This document shows positions 1-13,500 of a DNA stretch of 64,000 bases, piece by piece. The notes under the pieces are model-generated. The model was not told the DNA's origin. It searched no databases and worked only from the letters and a program-made list of their open reading frames with translations. The stretch is from Euptelea pleiosperma. Lineage: Eukaryota > Streptophyta > Magnoliopsida > Ranunculales > Eupteleaceae. Positions within the stretch are counted from its first letter, which is position 1; the number at the start of each line of letters is the position of its first letter. Location of the stretch: the NCBI GenBank assembly GCA_035048495.1, contig CM068541.1, positions 12,221,929 to 12,285,928 on the forward strand, written 5' to 3'. A program made the position numbers and the translations under genes.

Positions 1-1560
1 CTCTGCCACCACCACGTCCTCTACCACGACCACCACATCCACCAGACGGTACCAACACTGATCTGTCAACAGTACCACCACCAACCTTTGACATTGAGGC
101 GGGTTGAAGTCAAGCAAAAACTTCAGTCATACTAGCAAGTTCCCTACTCCCCAAGAGTTGAGCACGAACTGGCTCATATTCCTATCGAATGTCGGAGAAT
201 TGTCTACATTGCTTCTCGAGATCGGAACTGAGAGGCTAGTAGACATTTAACTCATTCAGGATATTCGAAGAGATAAATAATATTTTGCAAGAGGCTTCTC
301 ACTTGCTGTAAGGATAAATACTCTTCAACCAACTGATAAGTCCGGGTGATGTTATTCTCACCAGAATACATCCTCCTAATATGCTCCCAGATCTCCTTTG
401 CACTATTCAAAAACACCAGATTAACATTGATTTTAGGATCCATGCTATTCCACAACCATGTCATAATTTGGGCATTCTCCTATACCCAGTTAGAAGGAAC
501 ACCTCAACAAACTTTGCCCGCAGAACAAAATTACCTCCATTGATCTTGATGGATGTCATTTGGACATTAAAAAAATCACTAGGCACCATGATACTAGATT
601 CGTTCTCCATTTTCACTAGAAATCACCACAGAACCCATAGAATCTCACAAATACCCACAAAAGTCACCAATGAATGCCTAAAAAATACCCAGGACTCCAG
701 GAGGGGTTTTTGACAGTGTGATTTGCCCAGAGAGGAGTTCTTTCACTCTCTAGGACCTGCGATCCACTCACGGGAGGTCCTGGACAGGGACGGTTTACCC
801 AAAGAGGGTCTTGGACATGTGCAGTTTGCCCTCCGAGGTGTTCTCCCTCTATCTAGATCCTGCGATTTGCCCAAAAAGGGTTTTAGTGAGATGGGGCTGG
901 GTCTAGAACAGAATCTCTCACCTTGTAGGGTTGCAGAATACACGGAGAACTATTAGAGAACACACGAAGAACATGTCTCTCACCTTTTTTTACACCTTGC
1001 GATTTACTCTGGGAGCACTTCTCTTAGCTTTAATCTTCACTGGGGGTAACACTTGTACATACCACGTAGAACACACCACACAGAGACCACGTTCTTCATC
1101 AATCTCGCATAATGGTCTCTTCACATCACTAACCCCACATGAACCCTAGAAGCAAAACCTAGGGTTTCACAAACCCTAGATTTTAATATCCCACCAAGAA
1201 AGAAAAGAAGAGAAAGGGAAAGATAGAACAAGGATGAAAATGAAACTAGAAATCAAATCAGAACTTGGCTCAAATACCATGTTAAAGGTTTCATAGAAGA
1301 GAGAGAGAGAGAGAGAGAAGAGGAAGAAGAATTGGGGAAGAAGAGAGAATTATACGGAGCAACTTAACCTTCTCTCCATACATCCCCTAATATATATATA
1401 TAATAAAACAATAAGAAAATTATCGAAATACCTGAGTGACAAAACCACTGCTATGGAGGGTGACAGAGTGACAACGCAAGCAACTATGTTGCACCAAACA
1501 ATCCTCTAGCTATGGAGGGTCATGCCTAGGTGAAAGAACCACTGCAAAACCCCACTGATT
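1..1560 (-). mobile_element. 5' end of a minus-strand Ty1/copia element (continues left of window)
   Basis: Minus-strand gag remnants at 252-464 ([17 protein letters not shown], a retrotransposon gag helix) are followed by a leader with repeated CTAGGACCTGCGATCC-like words. A tRNA-iMet-type primer site (TGGTATTTGAGCC on the minus strand, 1267-1279) abuts an LTR that begins TGTTAAAGG at 1280. The LTR holds a (GA)n run at 1297-1319 and an AT run near 1391, and resembles the LTR of the young Copia at 13504. The far LTR boundary is not resolved. Confidence 0.65.
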
Positions 1561-4481
1561 CAAATAGTACGTTTTTCTTTGACTATGTTGTGCCATTATT
1601 ATTAATTCACTTAAGCATTTTTTTCCACAAAAGTGTACCAGTTGTTAGTTCTTGTCGAAGCATCAAATTAAAGAACCTATGCATCACTGTTGATGCATCC
1701 TATTGATGTTTTTAAGCTTTTTTTTTCCACAAAAATGTACCAGTTGTTAGTTCTTGTTGAAGCATCAAATAAAAGAACCTATGCATCACTGTTGATGCAT
1801 CCTATTGATGTCTTTTCAAATAAGAAGACAAGGGTGAGGATATACAGTTTTACTTGGTGCTTTCAAATAGCCACAACAAATTTCTTCAAGGACTAGTTAT
1901 AAGAAGAAGCAAAGGAAGTTGATTCCTGGACATGACATGAAATTATGTGAAATACACAGATCTGATATACCATTCTTCATATTGAGATTTATCTTTTGCT
2001 ATAGTAATGGTTTTATTGCCGCACGGCATGTCCAACTGCAGTTTCCTACTGTTGCATAAAATAAGATTGACCCTCTGGCTGATAGGAAAAGAACTTCAAT
2101 TATATAGTATTAATCTCATTTTACAAAATACGATTATCTTTTCTTTGAGAACTCAAACCTACAACCTCATGGTTGCAGTGCAATTTTTTTTTTTGGTAAG
2201 TATAAATTTTATTGAAGGCAAAGTCAAAAAGATACACATGCGCAGCAAGAGAGGTCGAGGTGATCTACACTCGGGAAACACCTAGCAGGGAAACAGAGAC
2301 CCTAAGGACCCAAAATTAAGATCCATTCCTCTTACAATATAAGGTCCCATCGGAACACTAAATCCTCAAAAAATAACCCTCTACATTCTATGAACATTTC
2401 AGACTACGAATACCAGCCCCTTGATATTGAGGATTATCGAAGCGAAACCTTCGCTCTTGCCTTCAAAGATGCGTTGGTTCCTTTCTTTCCACAAAGCCCT
2501 CGTGGTTGTTGTGCATTACGTCAACCAATTGAGCTATGTGCTCAAGTTGATTATAATGATAGCCATATAGAGCACTGTTCATTAGTAACCACCGAAATTT
2601 TTATATAGCATATCAGTTTAAGGCTTCGAAGAAATCTTTATTGAGTTCCTATTCTTCTTTCATGAATCTATAGTAAATTATCATACATCTTATAACTTAG
2701 GGTGTGTCTGGTTCATGGGAATTCGGGGGCAAGAATCTGAAAGAACCACAACTTCAAAGTCGCACGGGAGTAACACCACTTTCTTTAGAATTCCAATTAC
2801 TAACCCCAGCGAGCGTAGTCAGGCCCATCACAATTTCACTTACCACTCAGCACACCCCTAGTCGGGCCTCCTATTCCCTTCTGTATCAGAAAAAGCTCAA
2901 GGGAATGCAAACTCATCTCCTTGAGCCCTCAGGAGAAATAGTAGAGAGAGAAAGTAAAGGTAGAGAGAGAGTAGAAGAATTGCATGAAATGCTCATCTCA
3001 GTTCATCTCAGAAACCTAGAAACATAGGGAATGCAAAAACCGGTAGAAATTCTTCTCTTCCAGAACAAGCAAGGTAGGGTTCATTTTGCAACCCCAAAAT
3101 GAGTCTGACTCAGAAGTTCGAATGACATGCTCGGCATCTCATCGAGTCTGACCTACATATGCTTCAAAACCCGCTCTCTCAGTGAAAAACTTTTTTTCCA
3201 TATATTTTATAATTAAAATGTCATTCATTTTCGTCTTCTATAAAAAAAATTGATTTTGTATCATCTGTAGTTTGTGTTTTGGTTTCTCCACACTATGATT
3301 CCTCTATGTTTTTGTTTGTTTTCTCTGAGGTTACTACTTCCTTGACTGTTTTACGTGAAACCAGCTATCCAAACGAGGCTTCAGATGACAATTGAGGTTC
3401 TAGACAGGCTCATTATCGCTGACACTATCGAGTACCTCAAATTCCTGAAATGCTTGTCATGGTGTATCACAACAGCTTGAAGGGAGAGGGATTTGCAGAG
3501 GTGTCAAAAAAAATATGACTTCTAAAAATTCATTTTCTTAGAATTCTAGTCAAACAGCTGAATTGTACTCTCCGAAATCCAAACTCGTGGGATTGCAATT
3601 CCTAGGAATTCCAAATACCCATGAATTTGAAATCACATGAACCAATCGGACCCTTAGATTTCAACTTTGTTCAACTTCAGCCCTTACAACTCCTGCAAGA
3701 AGCTCAACCTCAATCTAGCTACACTCTCCCGACCAAATGTCAAACAGCCACATCCTCTATAATAATTATAGAATAAGGAATATATCAACCAAGGCCAGTT
3801 GAGCTTTAAGATTTTATTCCCTTTAACATATGTGTTAATGCGATTATTTCCACTCCAATTTTATCTTTATCCAACGATGCCTATAAAATGTTCAGACCAG
3901 AGCCTTCTGTATTTACAGCATCCACATAGCACAGTAGTTTGATCAATTATTTTCTTACATATTAACTGCAAAGAGCTGCACAGAAAGGATTCTGAAGGCA
4001 AAGGCACTTGATATATTTTTTTTAAAGGAGGCACTTTCTATATGTTAATTGAGATCAGTAATGTACTAGTGTACATTACAGAACCTCAGATCTGAAGTTT
4101 TCACATACGAAATGTTTGTACATTAAATAATTAATGACAACAAAAGTAGGAATTCAATTGTCAGCTACTATTATACACGGAAACTAACAAGAAATACTTA
4201 AGAAGTTACCTGTAGATGATAAGTGTATGCCAGACCTGCATAAGTGCTCAAACTTCTGGTTGATAAGGCAAGTGCTTTTTCATAATATGATATTGCGTCA
4301 TGGTACTTCCTGACATGAAATAGATTTATATATAAGGTCTATGATAAAAAGAAAATAAATCAGCTTTTCTTCCATTCAATTTCTATAATAAGTCTTAACA
4401 AGATGCCAGCGAGATCCATACTTCCTAAAAGAGCATCAATCAAATGAATATGAAAATAGAGAATACACACATACGTACATG

Positions 4482-4521
<40 letters not shown>

Positions 4522-7500
4522 GTCAGGTTGTTATGACATGCCATTTGGCACACCTGTGGGCCCACATGGAGATGAGGTAAGGTTGGTTTTTATGAGGTGA
4601 GCTCACATGGAGATCATCCTCACAAAAAATCAGCCCATTCTGAAATTTCTAACCCTATCAAATGTGACTTAAAACTGTGCAATAGATGGTCCATATTTTC
4701 TAAATTTCACTCCACTTTTCACAGGGCTAGAAATATCAGAATGGACTGATTTCACGAAAAAAAACAGCCCTTAACTCATCTCCATGTGGGCACACATAAC
4801 CGTGTCGAAATATCCCAGTATATGAGGTGAAATATTTTGACATGCCTAGATTTGACACGTCATTGAGGCCCCCACATGGAGATGGTCAAGGGATATTTTA
4901 TTGTGAGGATGATAAAATGAGCCCCTTACGACATTTCTAGCTCTAATTAAAACTTAAAAGTGGATTAGAAGTTGAAAAGCTCTGGACCGTCTATTTCACC
5001 GTTGAGTCCACATTTGATGGTGGGAGATCATCATCACCATAAATCAAGCTCGACTCATCAACATGTGGGCCCCACAATGGCATGTCAAATTGTCTCGACC
5101 CTATACTTAGTTACATACTGCAATAAACTGTCAGTTTGTTCTGCTGCACTACACTGCATGTGCATGACAAGCTTTAATACATTAGCAACAGAAGTGCGCT
5201 CCTGTGCACTCCGGCTTTCAAGCCTCCATTTGCTAATTAAAGAATATATAACAAATATCAAATTCAAAACCATGATGAGCATTGGACTAAGTACTTATTC
5301 TATAATCTTACACATTTTTGTACAGTAACTTACTTTAGCTTACGTAGTGCATGTGCAAGATTCACCACAGTTGGTTCCCACATTTCACTTAATGATGATG
5401 GAATGTGAGACAAAGTCTTCTCAAACCACCACACAGCTTTTTTATACCTAAAAGCATATCAGCAAATGATAACAATAAGTTGGGGGTATTTACCTTAACA
5501 ATGATATAGTATGAAATATGACAAAAACATGTAAATTTTGACAAGCTTAAAAATAATCAAAGATCTAAAAATGAACATTAGTGAAAATAAACCAAATGAA
5601 GTTCTAGAAACAATAATAAAAACAAAATGGCAGATGCTACTATAAAATCACAATGAGTTCTTGAAAAAATTCTAGCTGTAAATCATTTAATACATAAGAG
5701 GACAATTCATCCTCAACTGTGTTATGTTGAAGAAAGATGAGAATGCAGGGTTTAAGTTACAAAAGTTCAACTTCGCCCTAAACTCACTCAATTAAAATTT
5801 GAAACAAATATGAGGAAGTTTAATTCGACATGGAGAAGTTTTTTTAAGAATTTGCTAACTTAAAGAAGTTTAGAGATTTTATGCATTTACACATTTATAA
5901 TTCTAACATAATTAATAAAATATGAAATTACAGAGAAATTTGATTTTTACTGAAGAACAACCCTAGTTGCTAAGTTTGGGTACGACAACTATATGGTACA
6001 TGAAAAGTTCTAATTATAATTCTTACTTGTCATTCTAAAATGGATTCAATGATTCGACGAAAATAAAAACAAAAAATTTGATAAACTGTAATTTTCTCTT
6101 TTAAAAATTATTATTTCTGAATAATTCACGAATTATTTGGTTAACCAAACAATTGAAAACTTTGGCCATAGGAACTCTCTTCCCAAATTTATTGTAACTA
6201 CTATTAATACTCAATACATGTGTTTGTTATTTACTAAAAAAAAATCCTTATTTAACTTTGAGTACGAAAGCATGTTAAGTCGGAGAAATTTATGTGGCAA
6301 ACTAATTATTAGTTTAATTGGTGGTTAAGTTTCCTAGTTGTAAGAGCTATTCCAAAAACAACCGCCCCTAAAATATCTAAAAAGCTTAAATCTAAGAAAA
6401 ATTAAGGAAACGGAAGAAGATCAAGTAAAAAGCATTATCAACAAGTTAGAAATATGAAGTTACATTTAATAAACCTATTAGTACTTCACTTCATAGAAGC
6501 TTGAAATATCTCAGCGCAAGAAATAAAACTATACGAATTGCACAACTATGAGTAGCAACAAAAATTTCATTCCAAGTTTCCAACTAAGGTAACTTTTGCA
6601 TGATATTCATAATTCATCAATTACAACCACTTTTATTTATGATAAACAACACTATATAAGCATATTTTAATGCTTTGTAAATAGTGACAATGTCTTCTAA
6701 CAAATAGATTCGGTAGATTATTATGATAAATCTGTGATGCACACAAAGAAATTAGAGCAGCATTTTTCATGAAGGGCGAATTTCCTTACTCCTTCATTTG
6801 ATAAGCAACAACTCCAAGTTCATTATATACAAGTGGATCAGAAGGACAAATTGTTTTTGCCTGCATGAAAAACTGAAGATAAAAGGCATTGTCAAGATTT
6901 GGACATTTCAATTACAAGAAGTTAGGCTTAAATTACTTAATAATTCAGGTGAGCAAACAAAACAAAAAAGAAAAATCTTAAGTTTAATTATTCTACAATT
7001 TTCATATAATCAACAATATTAAAAGACCCATTAAGTCATAAATAACAAAAATTTCCTAGCATCTAGAGTCTTAGTCGATTTTCAAGGTCACAAGACACAA
7101 ACTTGAAAAAAGTGTGGGCAAAATAAATGTTTTCTCCCAATATTCACGAAGAAGGAAACATGGTAGTGAACTACAATGAGAACTAGGATAGAGCAACCAT
7201 CCTGCCTAGGGACACTCCACTTGGATCACATCCTTTTTTGGGGGGCAAGTGGGGTGGTTAGTGGGTTGGTGAGTAGTGAGTAGTGAGTAATTGGTGTTGT
7301 AAGCGCAAATTAGTCATTTAGTTATTATTGCACTTAGTTGTATTTTCTCTCATTCTCAGGGGTATTAGTATCACCCCAAGGAATTTTTAGAATAAATAAG
7401 AGCCAATTTAGAGTCGTGTAACACACACGAACTCCACTCCCTCTCATCTCTCTTCTTCTCCTTCTCTTTCCCTTCTTTTTCTCATAAACCGCTCAAAGCA

Positions 7501-10500
7501 CTTGAAGAACAGAGGAGTATTTGGGACCCAAAATCGATTGTCATTTGTCAAAAGTTGCTAACATCAATAACCGTACAGACAACGGAAACCCTAGGTTTTG
7601 AAAATCACACTGAGTGAGAATATATTTTCTGGTAATTGTAGTGATTTTTATAGAATTTTTTTCTCATTTTGGTGATGTTTTACCCATCAAACTGAACCGG
7701 AGAAAAATCAATTTTGATCACTCGGATGGCTATGATCTATAGAGTTTTTTGGCAACTCCAATCAATAGTTTTCAACCTGTGTAATATTTTTAGACATTAG
7801 AAATCAAGTTATCGGAGTTTCATGGAGATTTAAAGCTATAGTGAAGTTTTTTCCACTGTGTTTACCAAACCCCCTATATGTGACTTGTGGTGCTATGTTT
7901 TTGGATAAATGTGTTGTTTTGTTAAGTTGTGTAACCCTCCAATGATTTGATCTGAATTTTTTGGGTTTGTTTTGTGTAAAACACCCTACAACAGCCCTAT
8001 ATTCAGTTATGAGTGGTGAATGAGGCTTCTTCCATGTAGAAAAGCCTACTAGTTAATTGTTTGAAGTTTTGCTTTGTCAAGGGGTTGTTTTTTGTTGGAG
8101 TTTGTGTGGGCTAACCAATAAGTCTACCACATATAGTTCGGATGTCACCTCTGGAGATTCAGGAATATTTAGTCTATATTACAATGGAGAATCTAGGTTT
8201 ACAAATTACAACAATAAAATTGGATGGAAAAAACTACTTCGAATGGTCAATCAGCCCGGATGTTCATTGAAGATAGAGGAAAATTGGGGTATATTACTGG
8301 TCGGATTAAAGAGCCAAACGGATCTAACTCATCATCTGAAAAATGGGAAACCAAGAACCTTACCGTCATGTCGTGGCTGCTACACTTGATGCAACTGCAC
8401 ATTAGTCATGGTTTCTTATCCCTCAATACTGCCAAGGAGATCCACAACTCTACAATTCAGACATACTCTCATCTCAACAAAAGAATATTGCACAAGTCTA
8501 TTGGTTGCAATAGGACATTGTTAACCTTTAACAGGGGAAAATAATCCTGAGTAAATTGCAACACTCAAAAGTATGTGGGAAGAGTTGGATCATTATCAAG
8601 TATTTCATCCCTTGTGTATGGTGATGAAAAACAGTATAAGAATTTGGTAGAGAAATCTCTTATTTTTGAGTTCCTTGCTTGGCTAAATCCTGAGTTTGAG
8701 TTGGCTCGTGTACAAATTCACAATAGAGACGATTTGCCATCTCTTAACCATGTCCACTCTTGTGTCTAGAGTGGAGAGTATGAGAGCTGCTATATCACAG
8801 CCTACAGTTACCAACAAATCTGCTATTGTCTCTTTCTCTGCTCCTTGGCGATATAATAATGGTAGAAGTCGCAATCGTGGTAGTTCGGTACTAGTGATTG
8901 CGATAAACTTAAGTGTGATCATTGTGGTAGACAAGGACACACTAAGGAGAAGTGTTGAAATTTAATTGGTTGGTGAAGTTCAGCCGCTCTAGTTCTTCTG
9001 CAACTTATAGTGCTACTATTGACCACTCTATAGAGCCTACCTAAACTGCCAACTCAAAATATGCCCCATCAAAGTTCCCTGTCTTCTACGATCTTTGTTT
9101 CCAATGAGGAACTAAAAAATCTTTGACACTTCATGGCTCGATTAGAAGAACTTCAGCTTCAACTACCTCCACTTTTGCTCAATCAGATATCATTGGTTCT
9201 GCTCATCATATGTCTGCTTTTACATGTCCTTGGATTATTGATTCTGGTGCCTCTAACTACATGACTCGTATGCCCTCTTAATTTACTTCCTATTCTGTTT
9301 GTTTTGGTTGAGATAAGGTTCAGATTGTTGATGGTACACTTTCTACTGTCTCGGGAAAGGAAGTGTCATTTTTTCTCCGAATTTTTCATTGTCTTTCATT
9401 CTTCTTGTAACCAAGTCTGCAACCAACCTGTTACTTGTTAGTTCCATTACAAAATTGTTGAACTACAGTTTCATCTTTTTTCTTCTTATTATGTTTTCCT
9501 GGACTTAGAGACAAGGAAGCGATTGGCACTGGACATAAAGTTGCTAGCCTCTTATCTCCTAGAAGGAACTTCAATTATTTCTACAGCACTTCATTCTAGT
9601 AGTAATAGTGAAGTCAATAAAGAACATCTTATGTGTTGGCAAGCTCGTCTTGATCATGTTTCTTTTCAGTATTTGTGAGTTCTTTTTTTAGCTCTTTTTT
9701 TTCTCGTGTCATTGTCTGAACTACGGTGTGAAGTCTGTGAACTTGCAAAACACTGTAGGACATCTTTCCTTGCAAGTGGGAATAAAAGTTCTTTTGTTTT
9801 TTAAATTGTCCACATTGATGTTTGGAGACCGTTTCCTTTTATTTTTGTGTTTGGCTATCGATATTTTGTCGGCGTTGTTGATGATTACCCCATGAGTACT
9901 TGGATTTATCTTATGAAGTCCAGAGATGATGTGTACCCCATCTTCAAAACCTTCCATAAGATGTTCCAGACTCAGTTTGAAGAAAAAATATGAAAGTTCT
10001 TTGATCTTATCAAGGAGATTATATGTACAGTGGCTTGAAAACCTACTTAAATGAAAATGGAATTGAACAAAAAAATTCATGTGCTTATAACCCGCAATAA
10101 AATGGAGTATGTGGGTGTAAAAACCGATACTTCTGGAGGTAACAAGGTCTCTTCTCTTAGGTGTTAATGTTCCAAAATATTTTTGGTCTGAAGCTGTCGT
10201 AACTACTGCATATCTCATTAACCAAATGCCTTCTCGCGTTCTCAACTTCAAAACCCCATATCAACTCCTAAAACCAGATCGCTCTCTTTTTTGTTCCTCC
10301 TAAGATGTTCAGTTGTGTCTGCTATTTAGGACCACATCGTACGAAATTGGATCCAAGGCCATTGTGCATATTTCTTAAGTATCCTATGTCTCAAAAAGAG
10401 AAAGTGTTATCATCCCCTCACTAAATGGAAGTTTGTCTCCATGGATATCACCTTTGTCGAGTTTGTTCCTTTCTTCTCCACAAGTTTGCTCCTCTTCAAG

Positions 10501-13500
10501 GGGAGAATAACAATGAAGAGGGGCAGCTTTTCCAGTAACGCTACCTATCATTCCTTCATCTACTCCTATCAAAACTCTTGACAACTCTGCTACTACTCAA
10601 GATAGTCATGTTAGAGGACAGGGTCTGTAAATATTAAGTCAAGACTTTAGTGTTGTAAAATTTCGTATGACAAAAACCTTAAGTACTTAACCACCATATG
10701 TCTGAGGCGTCAGGTGTCAGAGTGTTGGTGTGATTTCAACACTCAAGTATTGCCAGAAGAATGCCAGAGAAGAGATCAGAAGATTGTCACAATTGAAGAC
10801 TCAAAACTTCCCCTGATCCGCTGATCGTTGCACATAGTAAGTTGGTAAGTGACTCAGAGGCCTAGAACTTAGATGATTAACTCATATAATCAATGCCCTA
10901 AGCACCTTTGAGTTCGTGTTTGATTCACAGGCAGAAAAGAAGCTTATTATGCAAAATCTGTTTAGTCCAATCGATTGGACATTATAGCCGACCGATCGGA
11001 CTTACTCAATGATGCCCAATCGATTGGAAGAAGTTCTTTCTGCCTGTTGTTTCGATCGGACGTTATTGGATATTCTAACGGTTGTCTCCAATCTTCAGAC
11101 CGATCGATCGGACATGCGCAAAACAATTCCGGGAAATTAGTTAGTTTCCTATTCTTAATCAAACACTTACTCCTTTCGTGGCTAAGCACGCTTACTCTAT
11201 ATATTGATGGTTTTAGGTCGAAACCCTAAGGAACCCAAGGCATTCCAAGCTATCAAAGCAATCAATAGGAATCCATGCTTGTGCTAGGAACCCTATAGTG
11301 AAAAAAAAAGGGAGAACAGCCTAGTCTATGTCAAGAAATCTTTTGTAGGTTTTCTTGAATCCTCTCTAGCTTGAAGATAGTGAGTCTTGTAGCCTAATCA
11401 TCCAAGGCATAGTCACAAAAATCTCCCTGGATTCCAAGCTAGAACAACTTTCCTAAGATCCTTCAGTATCTTGATCTTAGATGTTTTAGAAATCACGTGG
11501 TTCTAAACTCACCCGTGTTGAGAGATTGTGCACCGGGGTGTACCGAGGCGTTACTGTTCAGAGTGTACCGGATAGTAGAACATGGTTGGGGTGTACCGAT
11601 CGCTGGTAGGTTCGGGGTTGGACAGAACTGAACAACGAGAAGACGGGATCGTGCAAAGGCTCTAAGGGGATGGACCGGTGCGTTGGAACATGAAGGGGCG
11701 TAGATGTAGTGGCAATGAGCTTGAAGAGTCAAGCAAGAAACTGTAGGAATGTTGTGCCCGTTAACTTCTGTATTTCTTTATTTGCATAGTATATATTTCT
11801 CGTCTTGACGTGGTCCCGTGGTTATTCTTGAAAAGGTTTCCACGTAAAAATTGTTTGCATTGTGGTTTGATTCAATTCAACTATTAACTCTGAGAAATTT
11901 AGATAAGGAATCATGGGAGAATATATCCTTGATATATTTGAATTGAGTCGGTTAACTTAATTGCTTTAATAAAATCAATCATATTAAGATTGTACGCATG
12001 CGGTTAGATTATCCGGTACGTGACCAGTAAATCGTGTTTAGGTTAAATTAATTTGAGATATTTTTAAATACCTCTTCAACCCCCCGCCCCCCCATAGGTA
12101 CCTTTACAGTATATCAAGCGTTCCACATTGTTTATCATCAAATATACCCCACTTTTTCAGTAAATAGGAATAAGGCAAATTAGTCACTAAAGGCTATAAC
12201 CAAACTTATGGGATTGACTATAAGGAAACATTTTCCTAGTAGCAAAGTTAAACACCATAAGGGTGATCATATCCCTAGTAGCAAATCAGTCGTGTCCATT
12301 GTACCAACTTTATGTAAAAAATGTATTTCTTCATAGAAAATTGAAGGAAGAGGTATAAATGTTTCCTCCACCATGCTATCGACTTTCAGGGAATGAAAGA
12401 AAAGTGCGCAGGTTGAAAAAATCCTTTTATGGACTAAAACAGTTTTCCAGTGCATGGTTTGAGAAATTCACAAACGCGGTAAAGCACTTAGGGTACACTT
12501 AGAGTCAAGCAGATCATGCTTTGTTCGTTAAATGCACTGGAGGCAACACCATAGCTCCCATTATCTATATGGATAACATTATGGTGGCAGGGAACAATGC
12601 AAAGGAAATCGAACGCCCGAAGAGATACCTGGGCAGTGAGTTTAAGATTAAAGATCTCAGACTCCTTCCTAGGTATTGAAGTAGCAATCTCGTGAGGGTA
12701 TCTTTATTTCCCAAATAAAATGTCTTAAACTTGTTGCATGAGACTAGAAATCTAGGAGCTAGACCAGCAGATACTCTTGTAGAACAAGATCACAGACTTG
12801 ATGAGCAGAACGGTGAACCTTTACAGGATATCGGGAGTTTTCACCATTTAGTTGGTCGACTGATGTATCTTTCACTTAATAGACCTGATCTTGAATATGC
12901 AATTAGTATGACAAATCAGCATATGCATTCCCCCCCAACTCCACATCTTGAAGCGGCGTATTGAATTTTGAGGTACCTCAAGTCCTCACCTAACAGGGTA
13001 ATATTAAGAGGAATGCGCATATGAAAGTGGATGCATGCATTGATGTAGATTAGGCAGGCTCTAAGGATGATAGAGAATCAGAGATCTACATCACAGTACT
13101 GCATTTTGTAGGTGGCAATCTTGTGACATGAAGGAGTAAGAAGCAGCATGTTGTAAGCCATGCCAGTGCAAAGGCAATGTTTAAATCCATGGCACATGGT
13201 TTGTGTGGAATGTTGTGGTTAAAGATCTTATTCGAGAACTTGGTTTCCTATTGTTGAATCAATGAACTTATATTGTTACAACAAGACAGCAATAAGTATT
13301 GCCCACAATCCACGTCAGTATGACAGAACTAAACACATAGAGGTGAAATGCCATTTTATTTGAGAGTAAATTGTCGCAGGTGAAGTGTATACTCCACATG
13401 TGAAGACTATGGAACAACTAGTAGACATTCTTACAAAAGGTGCCAGTGGGAAACAGGTGCATGAGTTCTAGGGCAAGCTAGGCATGGTTGAAATGTATGC

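Noticed and set aside
2704..3027. 107-residue plus ORF
   Set aside because: Lies inside the PIF-like element and has no recognisable domain; likely chance.
1..4209. Search for the last APC6 exon (GNFSAAI-like)
   Set aside because: Neither strand gives the expected sequence; region is Copia, LINE tail and MITEs, so the exon is assumed to be left of base 1.
9721..10251. 176-residue minus ORF
   Set aside because: Antisense to the decayed Copia integrase; no similarity of its own.
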